Assembly (NCBI GenBank): GCA_000727475.1
Contig: KL647300.1
Span: 2,687,063-2,751,062, forward strand
From: Sarcocystis neurona
Taxonomy: Eukaryota; Apicomplexa; Conoidasida; Eucoccidiorida; Sarcocystidae
Reading direction: 5' to 3'
DNA: 64,000 nucleotides
The notes below the pieces were generated by a model. It worked only from the letters and a program-made list of their open reading frames with translations. It made no database searches and was not told the origin of the DNA. The number at the start of each line of letters is the position of its first letter. The first letter of the stretch is position 1. A program made the translations under genes and the position numbers. Shown here in pieces: positions 10,811-22,345 of the stretch.

Positions 10811-11481
10811 ATATACAAAAGTATGTGTCTGTGCGGTGCCGTTGCCGTGCCATCGGTATTCTGCCTGCATGTCTAATTTCTGCTCAAGTAAAGACTTCCG
10901 GGACTGACAATGCGTATATATTAGAACCTAGGACAACTTCGGCGCTGCTGCAGCTCCCTCACTATATGTACACCCATGTGTATACGGCAAGAAGAGGATG
11001 GGCAGCACGTCTTTGCTGCTCGTAGATATGGAGACGCATAGAAGAATAGAGGAGGGACAGGAGGCCGCGCGAGACACGCCGAAGGGGAGAGACGAGACAT
11101 CCGGTTGCTGCTCGTGTCTCAAGAAGGACTTTCGCAGCAGTCAGACGGGCGACCACGATTTTACATCTTTCTGTGTCCCGGATTTTTCGTGTGTCTCTGC
11201 AAAGACGAATTCATAAGAATGCGCATCTCCACATGTACGGTCGTCCACTCCTCGTGACTCTTTGCTGTCGTTGCCTCTTTGCTATATTCTATATCCACAT
11301 CGGCGTACATATATATATATATATATACATATGTATGTATACAGATATACACATATATAAACAGCACGTAACCGTACGCGTATTGATATAGACGCGCATA
11401 GATACTCCTTCCAGCGTCTCGTAGCCGGAAAGTAACTCGCACATCTACAAGTCGGCAATTCAGCTTTCGACGGATGATAGT

Positions 11482-11925
11482 GTGGATTTTTCGTATATAC
11501 GTATGTACATACATGCGTCTACATACCCATATGTAGAATGTATGTGTACACGTAGTGTCCTCATCTTTGTAGCTAAGACGTCCTGTGTTTGCGCAACGTC
11601 GGTGAAGTGCGTAATTGTATTTCCACGGGAAGAGGGCGGCGGACGGGGTGCTGCTGCAGGCACCGTTGTTGCCAGGAGCGCCTCTTCTTTGACGAGTGAC
11701 AAGCAGCAGCCGCTGCAGGAGAAACACCCCGTGCTGCAGCAGCGGAACAGCTGCCGCAGCAGCAGAACCCACAGGTCTCCCACCAACGGGATTTGGAGCA
11801 ACAGAAACACAGTCGTCGGCGTTGTTAACAGATTTCACCTTCGACGGGTGGTTTGCCGCACGTTGTTCTCTCTGCCTTTTCTTGCCGGATATCCCTATAT
11901 ATTCCTGCATCATCAAGCGAGATAA
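11482..11925 (+). other. unresolved open region, possible exon
   Basis: Open frames on both strands cover this interval, with a short CAG-rich core at 11700-11765. On the plus strand one frame reads a protein-like stretch with PTGLPPTGFGATE, and on the minus strand another reads KVKSVNNADDCVSVAPNPVG. Neither strand has a recognisable domain or a clearly better set of splice sites, so no gene is called. The flanks 10870-11480 show only short frames. Confidence 0.2.
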
Positions 11926-11929
11926 ACTT

Positions 11930-14490
11930 CTATATGCACATGTGTACGACGCAGTACAGCATTCCGTGTCTTTATTTCTGTAGGTACAAAATGAACGGTT
12001 CCCAGCTTCGTGTCTCTTGTTGGTACAACTGATGGGGAGCGCGTCTCACGTCCTTTCTTCGTCTTTTCGCGCACAAGCGTTATACGGAAAACGTGTACAA
12101 ATGTGTACTTGTGTGATGGCAGATATGTGAGGAGCTATTCATTTATCTTTTCTATCTACGGATGTGTACATTGTGGAATACTTCGTGGAAGTTCCTGCAT
12201 GCACAAAGTGCTGCGTTTCACGCCGACACTCGTCGACGAGCTTCCGTCTGAGGCGCTGCTGGAGTGCACTTCCCTGCAGCAGTCCGCTGACGCCGGTAGA
12301 GGGAATTACTAGTAGGAACGCTGCTGCGGTCGCGAGACATGTAATGAGCGCGAGCCCTCCGGGCTCAGAGACGTGGAAACATCGGACAACTGGCGAAAGG
12401 GCAGCAGTCACGATAGCACTTAGCCTACGATGTACGTGGCGTGGTGTCTCGAGCGCGTAGCGTATGTTCCGGAGTTGCGTTGCTGCGCCGGGCTCTGCGT
12501 GGGGGACTACAGCCACTACCGTACAGGAACAATCTAAAGACGGGTGCAGCGGTACCTATACTCCTCTGCAGTAAGGTGGTACTGCTGTAGGAGTTGCATG
12601 CAGTAATGAGCGCATACAAGCATTAGCGTAGACCGGCGCTGGTGCTGATCCCAAAGCTGCTTACGCTCCTTCTGCTCAAAGAGTTAGTGTGTGACAGGGA
12701 GATGTAGTGAAGTGGCTCTGGGTGGCAATTCCTGCACGACAGCAGCCAGACGAAGAAGGCCTGAGCGGCGAGACGAGTACCTCGCAGCGATATCCGCAGC
12801 GGTTGCTGCATGCAGTGGCTGTGGTGCACGCAGGCCTTGTGGCTCCCCTTCAACGAATAATTGCATAGGATGCTACTCGTGAACATGAGCGGCATTTCAT
12901 GCGGCTCGGCAAAGAAACCTTCACTGTTGGAGAACTGGACTGCAGCTGGGAAAGCGACACACCACAAATCTGTAACACGTCTACTTCGCTACCCGTCGAG
13001 CATGCACTAGTAGAGCCCATCACTAATCGCTACTTTGGGCAATAATATTTGCAGTCAGAACTCTTCGTGAACAACACTAGTTTGCTAAATTACAACAAAG
13101 CACTGCACGCAGTTCTCACGGGCTCGCCGTCCGGCAGCGAGCTGCAGGAGCACCAGCACTGTATAAACGTTCTAGTACTGTGTGGAGAAAGAGACAAGTC
13201 CTTAAGGAAAGCAGTGCGACAGGCGAGGTATTTCCCACTGATAGCGTGAAGCTCCGCCCTCTCACACTTCTACCTGCATGCAATGCTACTGGTGGCAGAC
13301 CCGCTTTGGCCGTGTTCACGTAAGAAACATGCACGTTCATAGCTTCTCACAAGCATGACAAGCGGCGGCCCAGACAAGAGTACTGCTGCAGCCGCACTTC
13401 ACTGCTGAACTTCGCTTCTGTTATTTCGTGGGCACCGCCGCAGCATGCCTAACCGGTAGGATCTTCCTGCAGGTATATGCGCGTGCACTGCGACACGCAC
13501 CTTGCGCCCAGCTTTGCCAACTTGGCTGCGGTGAGCCTTGAATTCCATCGTCTTATATATATGTATGACACGTCCTAGGAGATGTCCACATCCACCACAG
13601 CAACAAAAAATGACGGGGCCGTTGAAGGGCTGATGAGGGCCGCTCTTACCTTTCCCTGCTGTGTGCTGCTGCTGCTTCTGCTGTCGAAACAGCTGCTAGG
13701 CCTGCCTGCGTATGCGATCAAAAGCTGTTGACGTCGCGGCCAAGAGACGTGCGCGCGAGCGCTCAGCAGGGTGCCCATGGGGCTGGCTGTTCCGGCCTAG
13801 GAGGGACGGGAAAACAAAAACGCTTGCAAAATTTCTTACGTGTCCTTCTATATACGTAGCTTAAGTGGAATAGTTGTATACCCGCTCTCACGAGTCCATT
13901 AACATATATATATATATATATGTATGCGACGGCGTGGTCTTCATGAGTATCTAATATCAAGATAGGTGATCTCTAATCTGACCAAAATTGCTTCGGTGCC
14001 ACTTTTTCTGCTGCATGCTGCTGCTTCTCGTAAAAAAGCCTTATATACAAAGGAAGCTTCGAGGTGGAACACCTGCGACGTTTCCCGTATACAAGCAGCT
14101 ACAGTTCTCCCCGTGGACCCCTCGCTGCTGCAAAGACGTAATTTGAATCGCCAGCGACAGGGAAGCGACAGCGTAGCAGCTGCATATCTCACTCGCGTGC
14201 TTGCTGTGCGAGACCGCCGAAAAATCCCTGCAACGTAGTGTTTGACGTATCAGCCGAATCCCCTGGTTGCCGACACGGCACAGCAGGAGACAGTGAACGT
14301 CTTCCGCACCTTTGCGAGCGTCGCGGAGTGTGTGTGCACCGCTCACGGGGAAGAGAGCAAAGAAAAGCAGCAGCGGAAAGGCACGTTAGCGACAAGAGAC
14401 TGCACGCCATAGGTAACGCCTCTAAAGGAGAAAGCGTGAAATGCCCCACGCAAAGGTGCTTTTTCGACTTAAGGAAGTATTAAAACAAAC
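11930..14490. other. unique low-repeat sequence, no gene recognised
   Basis: Composition is ordinary, with few TA runs and little CAG. The longest open frames (about 60-125 codons, for example 12010-12312 plus, 12139-12516 minus, 13966-14238 plus) lack repeats, domains or convincing splice partners. Short CTG patches occur at 13660-13690. The interval may hold untranslated regions, small exons or intergenic DNA. Confidence 0.45.
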
Positions 14491-14496
14491 ACTCTA

Positions 14497-14667
14497 ATGT
14501 CTGGCGCAGAGCAAGACGCACGCACCTTGTCTACAAAACGAGAAGAGATCTACTGTCCCTCCCGGGAGCGTTCTAGAAGAATGCGTCTCGTCAAAGATGT
14601 CTACGGAAGACAGATTTCGAAGAAGTTGTCCAATAAATCTTACAGACGAGCACAACAGGAAGAATAG
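14497..14667 (+). CDS. small basic ORF, 56 residues
   Basis: A complete ATG-to-TAG frame encodes a strongly basic, hydrophilic peptide (starts MSGAEQDARTLSTKREEIYC, then RERSRRMRLVKDVYG, then KKLSNKSYRRAQQEE). It has no signal peptide or membrane segment. It is not repeat-derived, which makes it stand out from neighbouring frames, but it is short enough to be chance. It could also be a 5' exon cut by the assembly gap at 14822. Confidence 0.25.
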   Translation: MSGAEQDARTLSTKREEIYCPSRERSRRMRLVKDVYGRQISKKLSNKSYRRAQQEE

Positions 14668-14780
14668 AAGAAGGCGCATATTGCATATATGTATATGGAC
14701 AGAGGGAGCTACATACACAGATACGTACACATACATATATTATAACGGGAAACGTATCCCTAAACAATGCACGCGTAAAC

Positions 14781-14821
<41 letters not shown>

Positions 14822-15335
14822 NNNNNNNNNNNNNNNNNNNNNNNNNNNNNNNNNNNNNNNNNNNNNNNNNNNNNNNNNNNNNNNNNNNNNNNNNNNNNNN
14901 NNNNNNNNNNNNNNNNNNNNNNNNNNNNNNNNNNNNNNNNNNNNNNNNNNNNNNNNNNNNNNNNNNNNNNNNNNNNNNNNNNNNNNNNNNNNNNNNNNNN
15001 NNNNNNNNNNNNNNNNNNNNNNNNNNNNNNNNNNNNNNNNNNNNNNNNNNNNNNNNNNNNNNNNNNNNNNNNNNNNNNNNNNNNNNNNNNNNNNNNNNNN
15101 NNNNNNNNNNNNNNNNNNNNNNNNNNNNNNNNNNNNNNNNNNNNNNNNNNNNNNNNNNNNNNNNNNNNNNNNNNNNNNNNNNNNNNNNNNNNNNNNNNNN
15201 NNNNNNNNNNNNNNNNNNNNNNNNNNNNNNNNNNNNNNNNNNNNNNNNNNNNNNNNNNNNNNNNNNNNNNNNNNNNNNNNNNNNNNNNNNNNNNNNNNNN
15301 NNNNNNNNNNNNNNNNNNNNNNNNNNNNNNNNNNN
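14822..15335. other. assembly gap (514 N)
   Basis: This run of N is flanked by (TA)n on both sides, so the gap is caused by a dinucleotide satellite. The right flank AACGTAA followed by TA repeats resembles the right flank of the first gap (GTAACGTAA). Confidence 0.99.
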
Positions 15336-15343
15336 AACGTAAC

Positions 15344-15382
<39 letters not shown>

Positions 15383-15789
15383 GCTCGTAGGAGATAACCT
15401 TCACCAGACTACGCATATATATATATATACATATATATGTATTAGAAGAGAAAGATATCCCCCTTCTAATGCATGCTAATGCATAGTATATATGTCTGTA
15501 GATAGATCTATGCTCCGCCATTCAAGCAAGCAGCAACGTATATACACTTTTAAATATCTATCTCCCTTTCCGGGGGAAGACCTTTTTCAGTCTCTCGGTA
15601 GTCTCTTACGACCCGAATTTCGCCACGAGAAGACAACACGCGCACGACTGGTAGACGACGCAGACGTGCGTTGTCGGTGCAACAAACTCCACATATCTCT
15701 CTACCTGCTGCTCTGTATACGATCAAAGAAAGAGAACGAATACATGTACTGTAGAGTCCTCTGTTTTGAATAAATCGAAGGAAACTTTT

Positions 15790-16122
15790 TTACGCTTCTC
15801 TTGATCTTGTTGCAGATATCCGTTCCAGTTGCTTCTCTTCTTCGTCCGACAAAGCGAAACCACGTACACGCTTCAGTATGTCAATGCGGTGCACTACTGC
15901 TGCGCTCGCGCTGAGAGGCAGCAACGTTTCGCAAATGAAGTTGAGAGTTTTTTCTTCTTCCACTTCTCTTCCTGCAGGTCGTCTCTGGTCCTCCCCTTCC
16001 TCTTCTTCGTCGTTGTTTCTCACTTCTTCACTACCATTATTTTCGTTTTGTTCACTTTTGTCTTCGGCAGCGACAGCACCCCTCGCGACTCTTCGCTGCT
16101 GTGGACGCTGCTGCTCCTGCAC
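15790..16122 (-). CDS. hypothetical protein, acidic C-terminal exon
   Basis: On the minus strand a frame follows the possible acceptor CCCCGTTGCAG and runs to a stop at 15790. It starts with a CAG-encoded Gln/Arg stretch, then an acidic region (EVRNNDEEEEGED), then a helical tail containing ICETLLPLSASAAVVHRIDI and LSDEEEKQLERI. The non-repeat tail reads as real protein and the sense-strand CAG fits the coding pattern of this genome. The function is unknown. The opposite strand is also open (Ser/Leu-rich) but less protein-like. Confidence 0.4.
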   Translation of the reverse strand: MQEQQRPQQRRVARGAVAAEDKSEQNENNGSEEVRNNDEEEEGEDQRRPAGREVEEEKTLNFICETLLPLSASAAVVHRIDILKRVRGFALSDEEEKQLERISATRSREA

Positions 16123-16439
16123 CTGCAACGGGGCTCCTCGATTCGCTGCGGCGCAGCACACACAACAGGAGGAACCTTTACCCTGGCGAACAGGCTTCCA
16201 CATGTACACACATGTATACGTATATCTGTCAGCTTACCCTGTGTACGTACAACAGTCTGAACATATAGACATATACGCATTCACACAAAATACGTACGAA
16301 AGAGGAGATGTACAATGAACGAAAAGATTAACTTGGGCGTGAAGAAGGGGATGCAAACAAATCTATACATTTGTATGTATGTTAGATACGTATATATACA
16401 GATGAGCGCGTTGACTAATACATATATATGTATATATAT

Positions 16440-16690
16440 ATATATGTTAGTGTCTGTATATACGGCATCTGTACATATATATGTGAACGCTTACAATACA
16501 TGTGTATATATATATATATATCTTTTACGTGTGCTTGTGTATACCATATACATATGTGTATATATATACATATATTAGTGCCCGTATGTACTACATGTCC
16601 ACCAAATATATGTGAACGCCTACAATACAGGTATATATGTATATATGTATGTATACATCATTTACGTGTGCTTACGTGTGCCATGAACAT
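16440..16690. repeat. tandem duplication, about 130-base unit
   Basis: Two copies begin TTAGTGTCTGTATATACGGC (16447) and TTAGTGCCCGTATGTACTAC (16576). Each contains ATATATGTGAACGC(C/T)TACAATACA, then TTTACGTGTGCTT and a final CCAT(A/G). They differ by scattered substitutions and TA-run length. Confidence 0.8.
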
Positions 16691-16794
16691 ACATGTGTAT
16701 ATATACATTTATGAAGAGGACCTGACTGTAGAAGGGGAATACAGAGACCCTTTTTCCTCTTACTGGGTAGCACAACAAGGATGCATTTCTGTCG

Positions 16795-17110
16795 GTGTAC
16801 GCGCTCCTTCGTGACGACCTCCCAGCTGCAGGGCGTCTGCACCAAATGCGCGTGAAAACAGAAGAAAGCGCAGCAACGAAGCTCCCTCAGATTGGCGTTA
16901 AGGCAGCACAAAAACACGAGCGACAGCAGCACGAAGAGCGGGTGGGGCAGACGAGAGCAGGGGCGCTTGGTCGGCAGCAGAAATTCCAACAGTCTTCGAA
17001 TCGTCAGAGGAAATGCAGGACGACGCCGGGGACGAAAACGGGGAAGCAAAAAAAAAGGAAAGACAGAAAATCGAGGACGAAACGACGAGTGGATGTGGAA
17101 TTGTTGTATG
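16795..17110 (+). CDS. candidate basic, Lys/Arg/Gln-rich exon
   Basis: A plus-strand frame reads LRDDLPAAGRLHQMRVKTEE and then a Lys/Arg/Gln-rich segment. Two other plus frames are also open across 16.9-17.1 kb, and one gives an acidic reading (EEMQDDAGDENGEAKKKERQ), so the true frame is unclear. An acceptor-like TTGGTCGGCAG lies at 16976. No domain is recognised. The interval after it (17110-17770) is mostly short frames and TA runs, with a possible minus-strand CAG patch at 17440. Confidence 0.25.
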
Positions 17111-17772
17111 TTGTTGCATACAATTGCAGTGACACCCGCAGTGTACGCACACAAAGTGTACCTCCCCTTCCCTATCCTTTCTTCGCCCCATATCTACACC
17201 TATATCTATCTACAAATCTACACATACATATATGTAATTGACTTCCATGTTTTTATTTCTGTCTACCTTTTTCTCTCTGCTTCTCTATAACCCTACAGAC
17301 CTGTACAGAGATGCATAGATATTCCCATATACATATATGTGTATATCTTTCTCATGTAAGGTTGAATAGATAGAGATATCCCCGTGTTTTTGTATCGCTG
17401 GTCGCGCACGCCTGAGCGAGAAGCAGCTACGCAGAAGAAGTGCCGCTGCTGCTGCGCCGCAGCCGCTCCTTTGCTGCCCTCGGTCGCCAGGGCGAGAGTT
17501 CTTCGGTCCCTCCTCGCTGTCCCCACGTACGTACGCACCACCGGGAGAATCACACACGCCCACACACATGCACACGCCGTGCAGTCGTATTCCATACACA
17601 TATAGAAGCCAGGAAGAAAAAAGTAGACACACACCCATAAATATATATGTATATATATATATATATGGGGAGAGAGTTACGTGCATGTGTATGCGTGTGG
17701 TCTGTTTGCTGAGCAGACAGACGCCGGTGTGACCGAATTGTCTTATATTGAGCAGCAACTGCGCTGGTAGGA

Positions 17773-19449
17773 TTAAGCCCAAGGAGGACTTACTGTTGCG
17801 CCGTGTTGCATGCAAGGAGACGCAGCCCCGAGTTGCTCGGCAGCAGCAACGGGACTGAGACACAGAGAGGCATCTGTAACTATTTCTCTTCGGTCGCAGC
17901 CTTTGCGAGTTACATGCAGCAGGGTCATTTCCTCCAGAAGCTTTTGAAGAGAAGCCTCCACATCTTCTTCCTCCTTCCTTCCTTTTGAATTGCCTTTGAG
18001 CTCCGCATCTGCTGCTGCTTCTGCTGCTCCTCCTGCTGTTCCTTCTGCGCACACCGCCCCTCTGTCCAGCCGGACATTCGAGACGCGTCTTCTTCCTGCT
18101 GCTGCAGCCGCCAAGAGAGGCATTTCTGCTGCTGCTGCGGCTGCTTCTCTGTCTGCTACGTCCCTGACTCCTGCTGTCGCCGCTGCTCCTCCAGGTGTCG
18201 CTGGGAGCTGGCACTCTGCCCCTGCTGCTGCGCCTCTACATGCTCCTGCTGCTGTCACCTTCTCCGTTGGCTGCTTCGTCTTCATTGCTGCTGCTCCTAC
18301 TCCTTCTTCAGTCTGTGCTGCTACTGGTGCTACGTTGCCAGCCACCTGTTTCGTTTTGGCTGCTGCTGCTGCTCTCTGGGCTGCTGCCGACCCTTTCTGC
18401 GCCGGGTGCAGCTTCGCCTCCGCTGCTGCAGCTGTCTGTGTTGCTCCTGCTGCCGCGACGTGGTCTGCTGGGGGCGCGGCTCCTGCTGCGGGCACTGCTG
18501 CATCTGCCTGTGCGGCTGCATGCGCTTTCTTCGGAACCGCGCGCAGGTAGCGGCGTCTGTACGCCCACTCAAGCAGCAGCTCCTGCATTTCCTCTAGACT
18601 GTATGAACTGCTAGCGACCTCTGCAGCAGTCTGCCGCTGTTGCTGTTTTCGAGGCAGCTGCTGCAGCACCTGCTGCGAGTCTCGCTCCCGCTGTGTCGTC
18701 CACAGGTGCTGCTCCTGCGGCTGTTCTCGTCGCGCGCGCTGGTGCGCTGCTGCGACAGTGGCTCGGCTCGGCGGCGGGTAGATCAGCAGCGAGAACGGAG
18801 AGAGAATATCTGCATGCAGGAGCCAGTCCAGGCTTTGCAGCTGCACATGACGACACGCCACCTCCTTCGTCCTAGCCGCCAGCCCGAAGTCTCCCGCCCT
18901 CTCCGCATTGTTGCTGCTGCTCCTGCTGCATATCTCGGCCATGCGGCTGCCGCCGCGGACGGTCTCGTCCTCGCTGCTGTTGTCGCGCTCGTTCATGCGT
19001 GCGCTCTGTGATTGCACGGGAGCGGAGAGAGATGTCATGTCAACAGCAGCAGAAGCCACAGGAGCAGCAGTGACAGCAGCAGCACCAGCGGCGGGAGCAA
19101 TTGCACCAGCAGCAGCAGGCGCAATTGCACCAGGAGCAGCAGGAGGGGCAGCTGCCGAGGAAGGACCATTGCAAGGGGAGTCAGTACCTGCCTGCTTCTC
19201 AGAAATTTCAACAGCACGTGTGGCTGCAGCAGGGGCTCTTCTCCCCCCTCCAGCTGCAGCAGCAGCAGGTGAGTCAACATCTTTCCCGGACGAAGAAGCA
19301 GCAGCAAATCTATATGCTGCTGCCACACCAAGAGAAGGAAACCGCAGCGGGAAGGAGCGTAGCGGCGCGAGCGGAGGCAGCAGCACGTCATGCGGAGGGC
19401 GCGGCGCCAGCTGCACGGAAGAGTAGCACGACGCGCAGCAGCAGCACAC
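17773..19449 (-). CDS. Ala/Gln-rich hypothetical protein
   Basis: A long minus-strand frame covers 558 codons. Its most convincing parts are the non-repeat islands: SLDWLLHADILSPFSLLIYP (about 18800), YSLEEMQELLLEWAYRRRYL (about 18560), and EEEDVEASLQKLLEEMTLLH (about 17950), linked by Ala-rich GCA/GCT runs. A likely donor (CAT followed by GTAACTCGC) after the last island suggests the frame's final 60 codons are intron. Possible starts are the ATG at 18997 (MNERDNSSEDETVRGG) or further upstream in Ala-rich sequence. The islands are helical and have no recognised domain; function is unknown. Opposite-strand frames are Leu/Cys/Ser runs and are shadows. Confidence 0.45.
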   Translation of the reverse strand: MCCCCASCYSSVQLAPRPPHDVLLPPLAPLRSFPLRFPSLGVAAAYRFAAASSSGKDVDSPAAAAAGGGRRAPAAATRAVEISEKQAGTDSPCNGPSSAAAPPAAPGAIAPAAAGAIAPAAGAAAVTAAPVASAAVDMTSLSAPVQSQSARMNERDNSSEDETVRGGSRMAEICSRSSSNNAERAGDFGLAARTKEVACRHVQLQSLDWLLHADILSPFSLLIYPPPSRATVAAAHQRARREQPQEQHLWTTQRERDSQQVLQQLPRKQQQRQTAAEVASSSYSLEEMQELLLEWAYRRRYLRAVPKKAHAAAQADAAVPAAGAAPPADHVAAAGATQTAAAAEAKLHPAQKGSAAAQRAAAAAKTKQVAGNVAPVAAQTEEGVGAAAMKTKQPTEKVTAAGACRGAAAGAECQLPATPGGAAATAGVRDVADREAAAAAAEMPLLAAAAAGRRRVSNVRLDRGAVCAEGTAGGAAEAAADAELKGNSKGRKEEEDVEASLQKLLEEMTLLHVTRKGCDRREIVTDASLCLSPVAAAEQLGAASPCMQHGATVSPPWA

Positions 19450-19934
19450 AGAGAGACAGCGCGATTGCCAGCAGCCTGCTCAGGGTCGCAGCAGCAGCTG
19501 CAGCAGTGGCAATGGCACATCGCCGTAGCTACAGTTTAGCCTGTCGACGGAGTGAAGGCTTCATCTTTATGAAGCCGCAGCAGCGACAGAGCAGGGGCAT
19601 TTCCTGCGGCTGTAGCGACAGCAGTAAAATCCACGTAGACCCACCAGCAGCAGCAGTGGCCGCGGCAGCCGCGGCAGAACCGGCCACAGCAATGGCAGGA
19701 GAAGCGGAAGCGAGGGCACCAGCAGCAACGGTCCCATCCGCGGCAGCAGCAGCGCGGAGAGCACGAGAAGCAACAGCAGCATGGCGAGAGCAGCAGCGGG
19801 CAGCTGTTCAGCCGGCAGGAGCACACAAAGAAGCGCAGAACCGCAGCAGCAACGGGAACAGCAGCGGCGCCAACAGTACCAAGAGCAGCAGCAGGGAACG
19901 CGCAGCAACAGGGGCAACAGCAGACAAGCGCTGA
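19037..19934 (+). CDS. CAG-rich plus-strand block, frame unresolved
   Basis: Sense-strand CAG dominates 19030-19990. One plus frame (19037-19426) starts MSTAAEATGAAVTAAAPAAG and continues with protein-like EEGPLQGESVPACFSEISTA; another (19101-19934) is Gln-rich with QGLFSPLQLQQQQVSQHLSR, then Ala-rich. Frameshift or splicing could join them. On the other strand the same DNA is CTG-rich and could be the intron preceding the minus-strand gene at 17.8-19.0 kb. Both readings are compatible with the sequence, so this is offered as a coding candidate only. Confidence 0.3.
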
Positions 19935-20179
19935 GAAGCTGTGTTAGCAGCAGCGCAGAAGGTACCTGCTGCAGCACGGGGGCGCAAGGAGCAGCAAACA
20001 AACAAGACGTTCGTCACGCACAAATCGGGTGCACGTACACTGCATCAGTAGCACCCCCCTAGTAAACTAGAGCCGCCCCTTCCTACGCGCCGCAGTATCT
20101 GTGCTCCCTACGCGGTCTCTTTTTACAAAGTCAATCTCTGCCGTCCCTTTCATATTAACCGTAGTCAACACATAACTCC

Positions 20180-20410
20180 GTAAAAGCGTGCAGACATATG
20201 TACATATACATATATATATATATATATACGTACATACATACACATACATACATGTATACATACGCATATATATATATATATGCATGTACTTACGTGCACA
20301 ATTGAATAACTCTGCTTGCATGTACATATATATATATACATACACACATATACATATATATATATATATATATATGTGTATATATATACGTACGTGTATA
20401 CACAATTGCA
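20180..20410. repeat. TA-rich satellite
   Basis: (TA)n blocks alternate with CATACATACACA steps. A CACAATTGnA motif flanks the block near 20298 and 20400. The interval 20000-21500 otherwise contains only short open frames; one plus-strand hydrophilic frame at 20896-21028 has no known domain. Confidence 0.55.
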
Positions 20411-21259
20411 GAGGTCTGCTGATATCTCTCCATACGTAGATGAACATGCAAGTTACCCCTTCCCTCGATGCAAGGATCGCGCCTCTGTGTGAGTTACATA
20501 TCTGGGCAGCATATCAAGCAAGGAATACCGTGCCCATGAAATCAACCTCCCATTTCCCTTTATATGCGTAAAAACGTATACGGCGTAGACCTACACAGCG
20601 CAGACTTAGGAAGAGAAACATATATATATCCACACGTATACATAGAGACGTAGATACATGTATGTTGACACACACGTATGCACATACACATATATATGTA
20701 CATACATGCGTAGTGGTGCTTAAGATGCGGGAGAAAACGGGAGAAGCCACGAGGTGGCAGACGCAGGACTGCTGCTGCAGGAGTTCCGTTTGTGACTCGC
20801 GCATGCATGCTCCTTGGGGCGGGGGTTACCTACGATATATTTGTGGCACCACCTTTCATGAATCCCCTCTGCATGCGCGGCGGGTGGGTATGTCAAGTCA
20901 GACGGACACGCACAGAGAGGACGACGAACAACCCGACGGCGAGGAAGGAGCCAACGGAAGCGCCAACGAAGGGCCCAACACACAGCAGCACATCGCTTCG
21001 TGGATCTACGCATGCAGACAGAGGACGTAGAGAGAGCCGAGGAAGCACTGGAGCCCAAGTAAATCTTCCACCGCCTTCGCCGAAATGCATGCTTATTGCA
21101 CATATATTATATTACATATATACGTAAGGTGTGTACACTAATACACTCACGTGCGCATAAATATTGTCCCTTTCTGAGACCCACGTATGTGCGTCACGTA
21201 TCTGTATAGACACAATTGTATATACTGCGGATAAAAATTACACATATATATATATGTAT

Positions 21260-21425
21260 GTAATTCCAATCTGAGGCCCACACATATGCAGAATTTGATT
21301 GCATGCATATAACATATATGTTGTGTATAAGAACTGTATGTACATACACATGGACATATATATGCATGTATGAGTTCCATATGAAACCCACATACATGCA
21401 GAATGTGATATGCAGAGTATACACA
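21260..21425. repeat. tandem duplication, about 110-base unit
   Basis: The segment TTCCAATCTGAGGCCCACAC then ATATGCAGAATTTGAT at 21264-21300 recurs as TTCCATATGAAACCCACATA then CATGCAGAATGTGAT at 21376-21411, with TA/TG-rich sequence between. An older third copy may start near 21170 (TCTGAGACCCACGTATGTGC). Confidence 0.7.
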
Positions 21426-21506
21426 CAGATGTCTACATAGGTACGTCTTGTTGTCTAATTTAGATATGGACAGGCATGCGTTTAAATAGATATGTTTTTT
21501 TTTTAC

Positions 21507-22021
21507 CCGCTGCTGGAGAGTCGCATGCAGTTCTTTCAACGTAAAAGAGAAGCAGCACCACTGGCAATTTTTCAAGCCGCGATGAGAAGGATCAAATAAT
21601 CCCAGCAGCGCCAGCAGATGCCGCATCCAGGCGCTGTGCACGACGCACATCAGGTGAAGTGTCGCTGCTGCTGCTTCCCCACCTCCTTCTCCCTCTCCCC
21701 CTCCTGCTGCTGCTGGTGCTAATGCGATTTTGCCTGTTGCTGTTTTTGCTGTGTGTTCTGCTGCTGCTGCCGCGGCTCCTGCCGCTGCTGCTGCGCCTCC
21801 GACGGCTTCTGCTGCCGCTTCAGCTGCTGCTGACTTCCCTCCTCCTGCTGCTGTTGCTTTGCCTGCTGCTGCGGCGCTGCTGCCGCTGCCACACAACGAC
21901 GCTGCTGCGCTGCTGCAGGCTGCTGTTGCTGCCGCACCGAGCACGAACCGCAGAAATGCAAAGCAGCGGTTCTCCACCGCAGCAGACGCCTCTCGAGGCA
22001 TCGTGAACGGGAGAGGATCTT
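21507..22021 (-). CDS. histidine phosphatase (PGM-like), second catalytic His exon
   Basis: This minus-strand exon starts after the acceptor TGTGCTGGTGCAG (phase 1) and ends before GTAAAA. Its first part, EDPLPFTMPREASAAVENRC then FAFLRFVL, matches the family region E.D.LW...RE..EE...R...FL.WL of plant phosphoglycerate-mutase-like proteins. After about 90 residues of Ala/Gly/Glu insert comes LHLMCVVHSAWMRHLLALLG, the family's IAVVTHSGFL..LL motif carrying the second catalytic histidine, followed by LKNCQW, the conserved FxNCE/W element. The acceptor phase fits the exon at 23550. The VTHSG threonine and glycine are replaced (VVHSA). A further short exon is expected beyond the donor. Confidence 0.72.
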
Positions 22022-22345
22022 CTGCACCAGCACAGCAGCAACAGCAGCAAGTCCAGTGCGATGAATGCAGAAGCAGATGCAGCGTGCATGTGGCGGCACC
22101 AGCAGCAGGAGAGCAGCAGCAGCAAAAGGGCAGCGGCGCTGCGCCAGGGGGTGCACCAGAAGCTGCAACAGAAGCGGCACCAACACCTTCAGCACGACCG
22201 CAACGGCGGCAGCAACAGCAGCAACGCTGGCAGCCGTAGCAGTACCGGCGGAAAAGGAGCAGAAACAGCGGCAGCGATGTCAGTAAAAGCAGCTGCAGCA
22301 GCAGCAGCGTGGCCACCATCGGCTGCAAAGACGCCACCAGCAACA
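22022..22345 (-). repeat. CTG-rich (minus sense) intronic tract before an acceptor
   Basis: On the plus strand this is CAG/GCAGCA-rich; in the sense of the histidine-phosphatase gene it is CTG-rich and ends exactly at the acceptor of the exon starting at 22021. The exon itself then switches to sense-strand CAG/GCA (21660-21960). This is one of the clearest CTG-to-CAG strand switches at an intron-exon boundary whose strand is fixed by homology. Confidence 0.65.
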
